From Rhodococcus sp. RD6.2 (lineage in GTDB: Bacteria > Actinomycetota > Actinomycetes > Mycobacteriales > Mycobacteriaceae), in assembly GCF_001040705.1 (NCBI RefSeq), contig NZ_CVQP01000013.1, positions 1-64,000 of the forward strand: a DNA stretch of 64,000 nt, in the 5' to 3' direction. Below the pieces are notes generated by a model. That model was not told where the DNA came from. It saw only the letters and a program-made list of their open reading frames with translations, and ran no database searches. A program made the translations under genes and the position numbers. This document shows positions 16,544 to 23,471 of this stretch, one piece after another; positions within the stretch are counted from its first letter, which is position 1; each line of letters starts with the position of its first letter.

Positions 16544-16811
16544 ACGCGAAGTGTAGGGGCGGGCACCGACAACTACACGGCTGTCGCCGCCAGGACCCGC
16601 CGCGGCGGAATCGCGGGTGCCGTGAACGGCCTTGCGCTGCTACTCTTTTCGGTAGAGCCGCGTTGCACGGCTGACCCCGAGGCCACCATGACGCCCGCAT
16701 CGTCGACCTGGTGGCGTTCGAGGGCAAGGTCCCCTGGATCTGCAGCACCAGCTCGTCACGATGCGTGGCGGCGAATGCGGGGCGTCGCCCCACCCTCGTG
16801 ATTGGAGCATC

Positions 16812-17096
16812 ATGACGAAGAACTCGGCCCGAAAGAAGGCCGCACGGAAGTACCAGCTCGAGAACCCGGGGACACCGTTCCCTGAGGCATACCGAGCTGT
16901 CGCCACACCATCGACACCTGCAGCTCTGCCGGGTGGGCTCATGGTCGTCGACGAAGGGGAATGGGTCGACCTGCGGCTGGGTCCGGATGACAGGTCCCTG
17001 CGGGTCAACGATGAGCGCCGCTACTCCCGCAGCCGGAAGCTGATCGTCCACGATGTCGCCGACCTGCTGGATGAGAAGGCGGGTCCGCTCGCGTGA
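16812..17096 (+). CDS. hypothetical protein with a KKAARKYQ..NPGTPFPEAYR N-terminus
   Basis: 94 aa. ATG 16812 follows TTGGAG. The N-terminal basic helix (KKAARKYQLENPGTPFPEAY) resembles a short module I know from the N termini of many actinobacterial plasmid and ICE proteins, where it probably binds DNA or a partner. The C-terminal half is beta-rich and acidic. Function unknown. Confidence 0.6.
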   Translation: MTKNSARKKAARKYQLENPGTPFPEAYRAVATPSTPAALPGGLMVVDEGEWVDLRLGPDDRSLRVNDERRYSRSRKLIVHDVADLLDEKAGPLA

Positions 17097-17105
17097 TCCA
17101 CACAC

Positions 17106-17132
17106 CACCACGGCCGTGTGTCGGTCGTGGTG
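17106..17132. terminator. hairpin terminator
   Basis: CACCACGGCCG and CGGTCGTGGTG pair over 11 positions with one mismatch, 9 bases after the stop of the 16812 gene. 17133-17303 holds no gene I trust. Confidence 0.6.
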
Positions 17133-17303
17133 ACTACTGTCCGGCGTAGCGGCGGGCAGTGGGCCGCTCCCTCACCTGGCTGATTCGGCTCGACCGGTGG
17201 TCGCGGCGGATCCGGATTCGGATGGCCTCGGCTGTCCGGATTCGTGGTGCGGCCCACTGCCCGAACCGGATTCACGGTGTACCGAGGGCGGTTCGCCACT
17301 CCC

Positions 17304-17642
17304 CTACTTCACGGGCCGGACAGCGGCCGCTGGACACCACTGGTCGACGACGTCGAGCCCACCCCGTCCGTTGCCGGTCGGGATCGTGAAGCACAAACAG
17401 CAAATCCACCCTGATCCCGTTGTCCTCGCCCAGGCGCGCAAGGTGCCGGGGACCTGGACGTCGAGAGCCAAACCCTCGGCTCGGACACGGAGCGGGATGA
17501 CTGTGGCGGGGTGCGCGGCGGGCTGACTTATCGCGGTCGCAATGTGCACGATCACCGGCACCGGCGGGTCGACGACCCGATACGGCGGCGGGTCGAACTC
17601 GGTCGGCCAGGGGAACACATGTTCGATTGTATCGGCTAGCAT
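17304..17642 (-). CDS. hypothetical protein, 112 aa
   Basis: Starts MLADTIEHVFPWPTEFDPPPYR and has a Pro-rich first third, then a beta-rich part with two Cys (WICCLCF). A competing overlapping frame (17272-17841) is less protein-like. No family recognised; last gene of the minus-strand accessory block. Confidence 0.5.
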   Translation of the reverse strand: MLADTIEHVFPWPTEFDPPPYRVVDPPVPVIVHIATAISQPAAHPATVIPLRVRAEGLALDVQVPGTLRAWARTTGSGWICCLCFTIPTGNGRGGLDVVDQWCPAAAVRPVK

Positions 17643-17649
17643 CAATGCC

Positions 17650-17695
17650 AGCGCCGGTTGGGTTCGCGGAGGGAAGCCGCGACACAACCGGCGCT
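17650..17695. terminator. hairpin between minus-strand genes
   Basis: AGCGCCGGTT (17650-17659) and AACCGGCGCT (17686-17695) form a perfect 10-bp stem with a nested inner stem. It follows the stop of the 17715 gene on the minus strand. AACCGGCGCT is repeated at about 18075. Confidence 0.5.
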
Positions 17696-17714
17696 TTGGT
17701 GTTCGTGGTGTGAA

Positions 17715-17981
17715 TCAGGGACGTGCAGCGGCGGAAGTTCCAACGATCCTGCGTATGGCATAGGTGGAGGCGACGAACACTGCTGCGCAGGCGGCGAGGA
17801 TCATGGCGTTCGGCGCGGTTGACGTGTAGTAGTTCGCCCACTCGGCGTCATGACTGCTCGAGCCTCCCCCGCTGTCAGGAAGTACGTCGAAGAAGGCGAC
17901 CATCTGAATTGCGGCGACCACGAGGGTCACGGCGTTCACCGCGAGGTAGACCGTGTACAGGCGGCTGTGCTTTCTGGTCAT
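17715..17981 (-). CDS. small two-TM membrane protein
   Basis: 88 aa with AGAAGGAATCC as ribosome site. Two hydrophobic helices (YLAVNAVTLVVAAIQMVAFF and MILAACAAVFVASTYAI) flank a polar Ser/Gly-rich loop. No family recognised. Confidence 0.65.
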   Translation of the reverse strand: MTRKHSRLYTVYLAVNAVTLVVAAIQMVAFFDVLPDSGGGSSSHDAEWANYYTSTAPNAMILAACAAVFVASTYAIRRIVGTSAAARP

Positions 17982-18117
17982 GGCTCTGGATTCCTTCTGT
18001 CTGGTCGTGGTGCTGGCGTGCGATCGGTCCGCGGTCAGATGCCGTGCGGTGAGGGCCTTGTAGTCGCCTGCCCCAGACCAACCGGCGCTTTCGTGTCGCG
18101 AGCGGGCGCGGGCGGGG

Positions 18118-18483
18118 TTAGGCGTCAGCGATATGGAGGGCGAGCCGTAGTCCGTTGACGCGACCGATGGCGTTCCAGGCGTCTGGTGCGGTCGGGGTGG
18201 TGTCGTGGGTGATCGTGGCGTCGAGGCTGCCGGCGGGGTTCCACACGATCCCGGCCGTCGTGGTCGCGGCGATGGCCGCGGTGGTGGCGGCGCGTTCGGC
18301 CTGGTGGATGTCGTTGAGGCTGGCGTTCTGGTCGAGAAGGTCGCGCGCCTGGCGGAGCCCGTGAACTTTGCCGACGGCCCAGGCTGCGTGGTTGCCGTCG
18401 TCGGCTGCGGCCGCGGCGGTGGCGTAGTCCTCGGCGGCCGCGAGGGATGCGCGGATCGTGGTGGCGAGCTGAACGGTGGTCAC
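18118..18483 (-). CDS. hypothetical protein, Ala-rich, related to the next gene
   Basis: 121 aa, GTG start. Two copies of a pattern are visible: AAWAVGKVHGLRQARDLL near residue 33 and DAWNAIGRVNGLRLALHIAD at the C terminus. Both match the first half of the neighbouring 288-aa protein (APWLAGRSAGIQEARRIL; AAWTAIGHANGLHLALQIAD). A tandem duplication followed by extension or truncation is likely. Function unknown. Confidence 0.65.
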   Translation of the reverse strand: MTTVQLATTIRASLAAAEDYATAAAAADDGNHAAWAVGKVHGLRQARDLLDQNASLNDIHQAERAATTAAIAATTTAGIVWNPAGSLDATITHDTTPTAPDAWNAIGRVNGLRLALHIADA

Positions 18484-18513
18484 TGGTGGATTCTCTCTGT
18501 CGGGTCCGACAGG

Positions 18514-19380
18514 TCAGGTGATGAGTGGTTGTCGAGTGGTCCCGGGCCAGGCGGTGACCATGCGTTCGGTGGCGGCCGCGAGCTCGTTGAGTTCGTCGAC
18601 GACGAGCCGCAGGTAGTCGGCGGTCTCGTGGGTGGGGTCGGGGTAGAGCTTCAGCTCGTTCTGCTCGTCGGCGGACAGGTCGTTGAAGTTGTCGGGGAGG
18701 TCGCTTTCGAGACCGCGGGTCAGGGTGAGTTCGTCGCTGATGGTGAGGAAGACGGCGAGCTCGAGGAGGTGCCCTTCCTCGCTGACCGACTCGACGCCGA
18801 GTAGGAGATTGCCCCAGGTGTCGCGGTCCCAGGTGATGACTTCCTGGTTGACGGCTTCTTGGAGGTACCAGTGGCCGGCGAGCCTGTGTCCGTCGACGGC
18901 GAGTGCCGGTGTGAGGCGGTCGAATCGGTCCGTGTGCAGGGTGAGCAGTGGCCCGCCGCGGCCTTCGTCCTCGATCGTGGCTTGGGCGTCGTCGAGGCGC
19001 TGGCGCACGATCTCGCGGTCCGCGATCTGTAGTGCGAGGTGGAGGCCGTTGGCGTGGCCGATCGCGGTCCAGGCTGCGGGGTTCGTGATGCCGGCGTCTC
19101 TAGGCCTGGTGTCGTCGTAGCGCATCCAGGCGATTCGCTGTGCTCCGGTGATCTCGGTGGCGGCCGCGGTGGCGGTGGTCAGGGCGTCGGTGATCGCGGC
19201 GATGATGTCCGGGGGGCCGGGGGCGAGGATGCGGCGTGCTTCCTGGATCCCGGCCGATCGGCCGGCGAGCCAGGGAGCGTAGTTCGGGCTGGCCATGTCG
19301 AGGGGGTTGTGCGTGTCCTCCTCCGATTCCAGGACGCTGGTGAGGGCCTGTGTGATGGCCTGTGCTGCGCTCACGGTCAC
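18514..19380 (-). CDS. hypothetical protein, larger paralogue
   Basis: 288 aa, GTG start overlapping the recombinase stop (GTGA). Residues 1-125 are homologous to the 121-aa neighbour; residues 130-288 are a separate acidic domain (RLAGHWYLQEAVNQEVITW; LSADEQNELKLYPDPTHETADY). It is the last gene of an overlapping three-gene unit with the DnaB-N protein and the recombinase-like protein. No family recognised. Confidence 0.65.
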   Translation of the reverse strand: MTVSAAQAITQALTSVLESEEDTHNPLDMASPNYAPWLAGRSAGIQEARRILAPGPPDIIAAITDALTTATAAATEITGAQRIAWMRYDDTRPRDAGITNPAAWTAIGHANGLHLALQIADREIVRQRLDDAQATIEDEGRGGPLLTLHTDRFDRLTPALAVDGHRLAGHWYLQEAVNQEVITWDRDTWGNLLLGVESVSEEGHLLELAVFLTISDELTLTRGLESDLPDNFNDLSADEQNELKLYPDPTHETADYLRLVVDELNELAAATERMVTAWPGTTRQPLIT

Positions 19381-19970
19381 GATCCTCGGTTCGGCGGGGT
19401 GGACGTCTGGCGCCGAGCTCGTTCCTGCTGGAGGTACTTGTAGACGCCAGACTGACTCAGTCCGTAGGTCTCCTGGAGGTCGACGATCGAGGTGCCCTGC
19501 TCGTGTTGGTCGAACATGGCGTGGCGTTGCTCCGGCGTCAGCTTGGGTTTGCCGCCGGGGTAGCGGCCCGCGGCCTTGGCTTTCGCGCGGGGTCCGGACA
19601 GTCGGAGTCGGTAGATGCCGGCCTCGAAGTCAGGGAAGTCGGTGGTGAGCAGGTGGAAGGCGGTGCGACCGGCGTCGGTGGTGGGGTCGTAGACGGTGCC
19701 GCCGATGTGTAGTCGGGCTCCGCGTTCGGCGAGTGTGGTTGCGACGGCGCCGAGTTCGGCCGCCGAGCGGGCGAGCCGGGCGAGTCCGGTGACGACGACG
19801 CTGTCGCCGGGCCGGAGGGTGTCGATCATCGCGTCTCGGGCCGCCAGCGCGGTGTGGGTGCCGGCCACCTGCTTGTCGACGTGGATGTCGGTGACGTCGA
19901 GGGCCTCGAGGGCGCGGCGTTCGTCGTGTTCGTCCTGCTCGTCGTCGACGCGCGTGTAGCCGATCAGCAT
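19377..19970 (-). CDS. serine-recombinase-like protein without the catalytic serine
   Basis: 197 aa with the whole resolvase layout: N-terminal MLIGYTRVDDEQDEHDER, central GLARLARSAAEL (active resolvases have LDRLGRS) and a C-terminal Hin-type helix-turn-helix (DLQETYGLSQSGVYKYL). Where active enzymes have R-V-S-T, this has R-V-D-D, so the nucleophile is missing. Its ATG overlaps the stop of the upstream gene by one base. It probably binds DNA without cutting it, as a regulator; a sequencing error would have to change more than one base. Confidence 0.75.
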   Translation of the reverse strand: MLIGYTRVDDEQDEHDERRALEALDVTDIHVDKQVAGTHTALAARDAMIDTLRPGDSVVVTGLARLARSAAELGAVATTLAERGARLHIGGTVYDPTTDAGRTAFHLLTTDFPDFEAGIYRLRLSGPRAKAKAAGRYPGGKPKLTPEQRHAMFDQHEQGTSIVDLQETYGLSQSGVYKYLQQERARRQTSTPPNRGS

Positions 19971-20500
19971 CAGGCGGTGTCCGTTCGGTAGAAGGCGTTG
20001 AGGCGGTCGGTGGCGGTGCGCTGCTCGCGACCGAGCACGCACATCCGCTCGAACAGCTCGTCTTCTGGTGCCTCGGCGGCGATGGTCGCGAGCCGCTGTG
20101 CGGCGGCGTGGAAGCTGCGCCGGTACGCCTGGGACATCAGAGCTGCTCCGTATGCCTCGACGGCTGTGTCGGGCGCTCCGGCGACTGTCGCGATGGTCAG
20201 CGCTTGGACGAGGCGTTCGCCGGCGTGGCCGTGTGCCTTGCCTTGGCGCGTCAGGGCGTTGAGGACCATCGGACTGTCGTGGGGGCTGCCCGCGGCGATG
20301 AGGTCGCGGATCACGGTGAACAGCTCGGCGTTCACCGGGCTATAGAAGTCCTCGGGCACCAGGTGCTCGACGGTGCGCCGGACGACAGGTCCGCGGGCGA
20401 ACAAAAGCGAGGACAGGAACTGGATCTCGATGGGCTCGCTGGGGTCACCGTCGAGGTCGGTCGTGGGGTCGACGTCGTGGGCGTTCGCGCTGTTCGTCAC
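19970..20500 (-). CDS. DnaB N-terminal-domain protein (no ATPase domain)
   Basis: 176 aa, GTG start behind AAGGAGG. Residues 20-125 resemble the DnaB helicase N-terminal domain: IQFLSSLLFARGPVVRRT, LVPEDFYSPVNAELFTVI, then DSPMVLNALTRQG. The RecA-like helicase domain is absent and the frame ends cleanly. DnaB-N proteins can modulate or load the host helicase, which would suit plasmid replication. That role is inference. Confidence 0.7.
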   Translation of the reverse strand: MTNSANAHDVDPTTDLDGDPSEPIEIQFLSSLLFARGPVVRRTVEHLVPEDFYSPVNAELFTVIRDLIAAGSPHDSPMVLNALTRQGKAHGHAGERLVQALTIATVAGAPDTAVEAYGAALMSQAYRRSFHAAAQRLATIAAEAPEDELFERMCVLGREQRTATDRLNAFYRTDTA

Positions 20501-20532
20501 TGGTCCTCCTTCCCGTCGTTGAGACTGCCAGC

Positions 20533-20760
20533 TCATGCGGCGAGTTCCGCGAGTCGGTCCGGGCGGAATCCGCTCCAGTGGTCGCCATTCTCGGTGATGA
20601 CGACCGGGGCCTGGAGGTACCCGAGGGCCATCACGAGATCGCGGGCCTCGACGTCGACGGTGATGTCGATGCTGGTGTATTCGATCCCTGCCTTGTCGAG
20701 TGCGCGGTACGTGGCGTTGCACTGGACGCAGGACGGCTTGGTGTAGACGGTGACTCGCAT
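20533..20760 (-). CDS. glutaredoxin-like protein (NrdH type)
   Basis: 75 aa, ribosome site CTAGGAG. Redox motif CVQC at residues 11-14 (TKPSCVQCNATYRALD), conserved APVV cis-proline motif near residue 52, and a C-terminal WSGFRPDRL like NrdH. It should be a small thiol-disulfide reductant, classically the electron donor of class Ib ribonucleotide reductase. No reductase gene is nearby. Plasmid and phage copies of this type are common. Confidence 0.85.
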   Translation of the reverse strand: MRVTVYTKPSCVQCNATYRALDKAGIEYTSIDITVDVEARDLVMALGYLQAPVVITENGDHWSGFRPDRLAELAA

Positions 20761-20796
20761 TGCTCACTCCTAGTTCGGTGGGGCCTCGGGTGCCTC

Positions 20797-20837
20797 GGAG
20801 CGGGTAGCCGGGCTGAGTTCCGCGGGCTACCCGCTCC
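20797..20837. terminator. hairpin terminator
   Basis: GGAGCGGGTAGCC and GGCTACCCGCTCC form a perfect 13-bp stem between the zinc-ribbon gene and the glutaredoxin gene (minus-strand flow). Confidence 0.75.
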
Positions 20838-20857
20838 ACGGGGTCACGGGGCTGGTG

Positions 20858-21169
20858 TCAGCCCTCGATGGCTGCGCAGGTCGCGCATTCCCATCCCGTC
20901 GACATGCGGGTGCAGGTGCGGCGTTCCTCGCAGATCCAGCACTGCTGGTTGCGCCTCTGCTCGCCTTCCTGGCCGCGGACCATTGCGGCGTAGGCGTCGC
21001 GTGTGTCGGCGTCGCGGGTTGCGATCTGCTCGGCCGTCAGAGCAGGCTGTTCGGTCTCTCGCAGCAAGTCGCCGAACGCCAGGCGGCAATCGGGGCACAC
21101 CTCCCCCGCCTCGATGACGGGGTGGTTGCAGGCCGGCAGAACGCAGTCGGCGAACAGTGACAGCGTCAC
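20858..21169 (-). CDS. double zinc-ribbon protein
   Basis: 103 aa, GTG start overlapping the stop of the 21166 gene. Cys pairs at both ends: CNHP with CPDC at the N terminus, CWIC with CATC at the C terminus, separated by a charged helix. Two small zinc ribbons are likely. Possibly nucleic-acid-binding; family not recognised. Confidence 0.7.
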   Translation of the reverse strand: MTLSLFADCVLPACNHPVIEAGEVCPDCRLAFGDLLRETEQPALTAEQIATRDADTRDAYAAMVRGQEGEQRRNQQCWICEERRTCTRMSTGWECATCAAIEG

Positions 21170-21453
21170 GATGCACCGCCGATCCGCTGAACGCGGGCGG
21201 AGAGGGACGGGTGTCCGGTGTCCTTGGTGCTGTCGTACCAGGGCTCGGTGCGGCGGTAGCGGTGCCCGGTGAGGACTCGGTCGGCGATCTCGGTGTTCCA
21301 CACCGAGGGGTCGACCTGGGCTGCCACCAACCGCAGTTCCCACTCCGGCGGAAGGTGCGCGCCGAGGACATCGGCGGACAAGTCCACGGTGTTGGTGTCC
21401 CCGTTCGCGTCCTGCGCGATGGTGGCGGTGATGACGAGATTTCGGTCGGGCAT
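21166..21453 (-). CDS. hypothetical protein, paralogue of the 11789 gene
   Basis: 95 aa. ATG 21453 is preceded by an ideal AGGAGGGG. Homologous along its length to the first half of the 158-aa protein at 11789, but without that protein's tail. Beta-rich N-terminal half (LVITATIAQDANGDTN), helical C terminus. First gene of a two-gene operon with a well-defined promoter and leader. Confidence 0.7.
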   Translation of the reverse strand: MPDRNLVITATIAQDANGDTNTVDLSADVLGAHLPPEWELRLVAAQVDPSVWNTEIADRVLTGHRYRRTEPWYDSTKDTGHPSLSARVQRIGGAS

Positions 21454-21502
21454 TTCCCCTCCTGGGGCCAGAGGCTGGGCCGATGCCCTGCCTACACCCG
21501 AA

Positions 21503-21531
21503 ATTCTACACGTCAATATTGCTGTGTGCAA
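21503..21531 (-). promoter_or_regulatory. promoter of the 21453 operon
   Basis: On the minus strand TTGCAC (21531-21526), 17 bases, TAGAAT (21508-21503). The spacer holds the palindrome CAATATTG. The promoter and its ~50-base leader closely match the split promoter/leader at 30328-30356 and 23286-23323. Confidence 0.7.
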
Positions 21532-21632
21532 TACGTTTATGCAGGTGCGCCCGGCTTTTCCGGGCTGGTGAACCGGTCAGGCGTTACGCGCCGACCGCCA
21601 CCGTGGCCCGACGCCGAGCGACTCGATCGGCG

Positions 21633-21926
21633 TCACTGCTGGCCCTGGCGGTTCGATGCGGTTGCCCAGATCAGAACAGCGAGAAGGAAGACCACTGCCG
21701 CGACGATGAGCGCCTTGAGAAGACCAGGGCTGTCGCCGGTCAGCGCTCCGACGCTGACGAGGATGGCGCCGAGTGCGGCGATGCCCTGCCCGATCGCGCG
21801 CCGGCCTACCGATGGCGTGGTGTCGGCTTCGCGCGATTCGCCGTCGAGGAAGTCTCTGGTGCTTCGCGTGATGATGATGGCGCCGATGATGACGAGCGGA
21901 AATCCGATCCACATGAGTACGGACAT
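21633..21926 (-). CDS. small membrane protein, three TM segments
   Basis: 97 aa from ATG 21926 behind AAGGAGA. Hydrophobic helices at about residues 2-20, 45-63 and 70-90. No charged catalytic motif. Function unknown. Confidence 0.7.
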   Translation of the reverse strand: MSVLMWIGFPLVIIGAIIITRSTRDFLDGESREADTTPSVGRRAIGQGIAALGAILVSVGALTGDSPGLLKALIVAAVVFLLAVLIWATASNRQGQQ

Positions 21927-22018
21927 GTAGTTCTCCTTGGGTCGATGCGCCAGCCTGGTGGATAGCCGCCGAACGGTACACGGCCCGGCCGACACGGTCT
22001 CGTCGTGCCGCCGGGGGC

Positions 22019-22054
22019 GGTGTGGACCGCGAGCGAATGCCCGCGGCCCACACC
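22019..22054. terminator. hairpin terminator
   Basis: GGTGTGGACCGCG and CGCGGCCCACACC pair over 13 positions with one mismatch, just after the stop of the 22064 gene. Confidence 0.65.
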
Positions 22055-22063
22055 GAGGTTGGG

Positions 22064-23032
22064 TCAGGCCGACCGTCCGGCTGGCAGTGCCTTGCGCTCG
22101 GCAGCCTCGATCGCCTTGGTGGCGCTTCCGAGGATGCGATCGGGGGCGTCGACCAGGCCGTCGGTGAGCCGGGCGACGGCGTCGAGGGCCGCGGCCCGCT
22201 CGTCGGTCGTTGCGCCTTCGTCGAGTGCGGTCCGCAGCGAGCTGGCGGCCTTGCGGAGCTTGCTGCGGCTGGTGTCCTCAAAGATCGAGACTCCGATGCG
22301 GCGGGCGTTCCTGTCGGCCTCGTCCCAGGCTGCGCGTGCGGTCCTCGCGGCCGCATGGAACTCCTCGATGAGCTGCGGGGACGCGGGGGCCGCCTCGAGG
22401 TCGAGGTCCCGCGCTGCACCGAGGGCCTCGATGAACGCAGCGGTACTGGGCTCGGACAGGTCTTCGAGGATGGGGCGTTCGAGCCAGGCGAACGGGTTGT
22501 TGAGGTATTCCGCATAGTCCTCGAGCACCCCGGCATAGACCGCCTTCGCTGCCGTCCAACGCTGCTCGCGCACCTGGCGTCGGGCGACTCGCGCACCCAA
22601 CCGGCGCACCGTCCCGCGAAGAAGTCCAAGCAGGACCAGCACACCGATCACACCGAGGATCACGAGCAGGATGATCGGGTTGAAGGTATCGCCGCCCGCA
22701 CTCACGCCGTCGGCCGTGGTCGGATCAGCGGAGACAGGCACCTGGGGCGCGATCGGCGGGGCTGTGTCGACGGCCGGATCAGGTTCGGACGTTCCCCCCG
22801 AGGTCATGACGCGGAGCATGATCGTGGCGAAGATGGACACACCAGCCGCGATGACTCCGCAGGCCAGCCTTCCCATCGCCTGCTCTCGAGTGGTCGCCAG
22901 AGTCAAGCTGACGGCAGTGACGAAGAGGGCCGCGAGGGCCAGGAGGACACCGGCGTACGTCGCGATGTCGAGGAATTGATCGAGCACGCCGAGGTCGAAC
23001 ACGGAGGCCGTGGCCGGTTCTGAACTGTTCAT
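22064..23032 (-). CDS. membrane protein with cytoplasmic coiled region
   Basis: 322 aa from ATG 23032 behind GGAAGGG. Three hydrophobic helices (about residues 22-45, 55-73 and 118-140) are followed by about 180 residues of charged helix, including EQRWTAAKAVYAGVLEDYAEYL and repeated Ala/Arg/Glu segments. The layout suits a membrane anchor for a cytoplasmic helical bundle. No family recognised. Confidence 0.7.
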   Translation of the reverse strand: MNSSEPATASVFDLGVLDQFLDIATYAGVLLALAALFVTAVSLTLATTREQAMGRLACGVIAAGVSIFATIMLRVMTSGGTSEPDPAVDTAPPIAPQVPVSADPTTADGVSAGGDTFNPIILLVILGVIGVLVLLGLLRGTVRRLGARVARRQVREQRWTAAKAVYAGVLEDYAEYLNNPFAWLERPILEDLSEPSTAAFIEALGAARDLDLEAAPASPQLIEEFHAAARTARAAWDEADRNARRIGVSIFEDTSRSKLRKAASSLRTALDEGATTDERAAALDAVARLTDGLVDAPDRILGSATKAIEAAERKALPAGRSA

Positions 23033-23090
23033 GGGAAACCCTTCCCGGGTCTGGGCCGCGGCGAGTCCGCCACGGGTGAAGTGGACGAAG

Positions 23091-23285
23091 TCAGGCGGAG
23101 GCGGCGAGCAGCACGGGCTGCTGGGCGGCGACCTTCGGGACGTACAGGGCGGTGAGTTTGGTGCGACGGCCGACAAGACCGGCTATCGCGGCGATGCCTG
23201 CGTCCTTCTCGGTGCCTGCTTCGACTCTGGCTGTGCCGATGTAGTCACCGTCTCGGTGGTACAGCGCAACGGAATACGTGCACAT
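23091..23285 (-). CDS. small protein cut off from its promoter by the Tn3 transposon
   Basis: 64 aa, starting MCTYSVALYHRDGDYIGTAR, with ribosome site GGGAGGGG. Compact, beta-rich N terminus. No family recognised. The transposon lies 38 bases upstream of its ATG; the promoter that should drive it is now at 30328-30356 beyond the element, so the gene is probably silent or depends on transposon transcription. Confidence 0.7.
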   Translation of the reverse strand: MCTYSVALYHRDGDYIGTARVEAGTEKDAGIAAIAGLVGRRTKLTALYVPKVAAQQPVLLAASA

Positions 23286-23323
23286 AGGGGTCCCCTCCCG
23301 GGGGCTGGAGGCTGGGCCTGGTG

Positions 23324-23367
23324 GGGGTGGCCGTAGCATTCGCCGAAAATCGGGCGGATATGGCGTA
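23324..23367. repeat. left inverted repeat of the Tn3-family transposon
   Basis: 44 bp matching the reverse complement of 30262-30305 with two mismatches; looser similarity continues about ten bases inward. Confidence 0.95.
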
Positions 23368-23471
23368 GCCGCCTGGTAGGCGCCAGTTTTCGGGTTCGAC
23401 ATGCACGGTCGGCTGGTTGGTGCTTGGCTGCCGGTGTTGGTGTTGGTCGGCGCTGGTGGAGGCTGGGGTTC

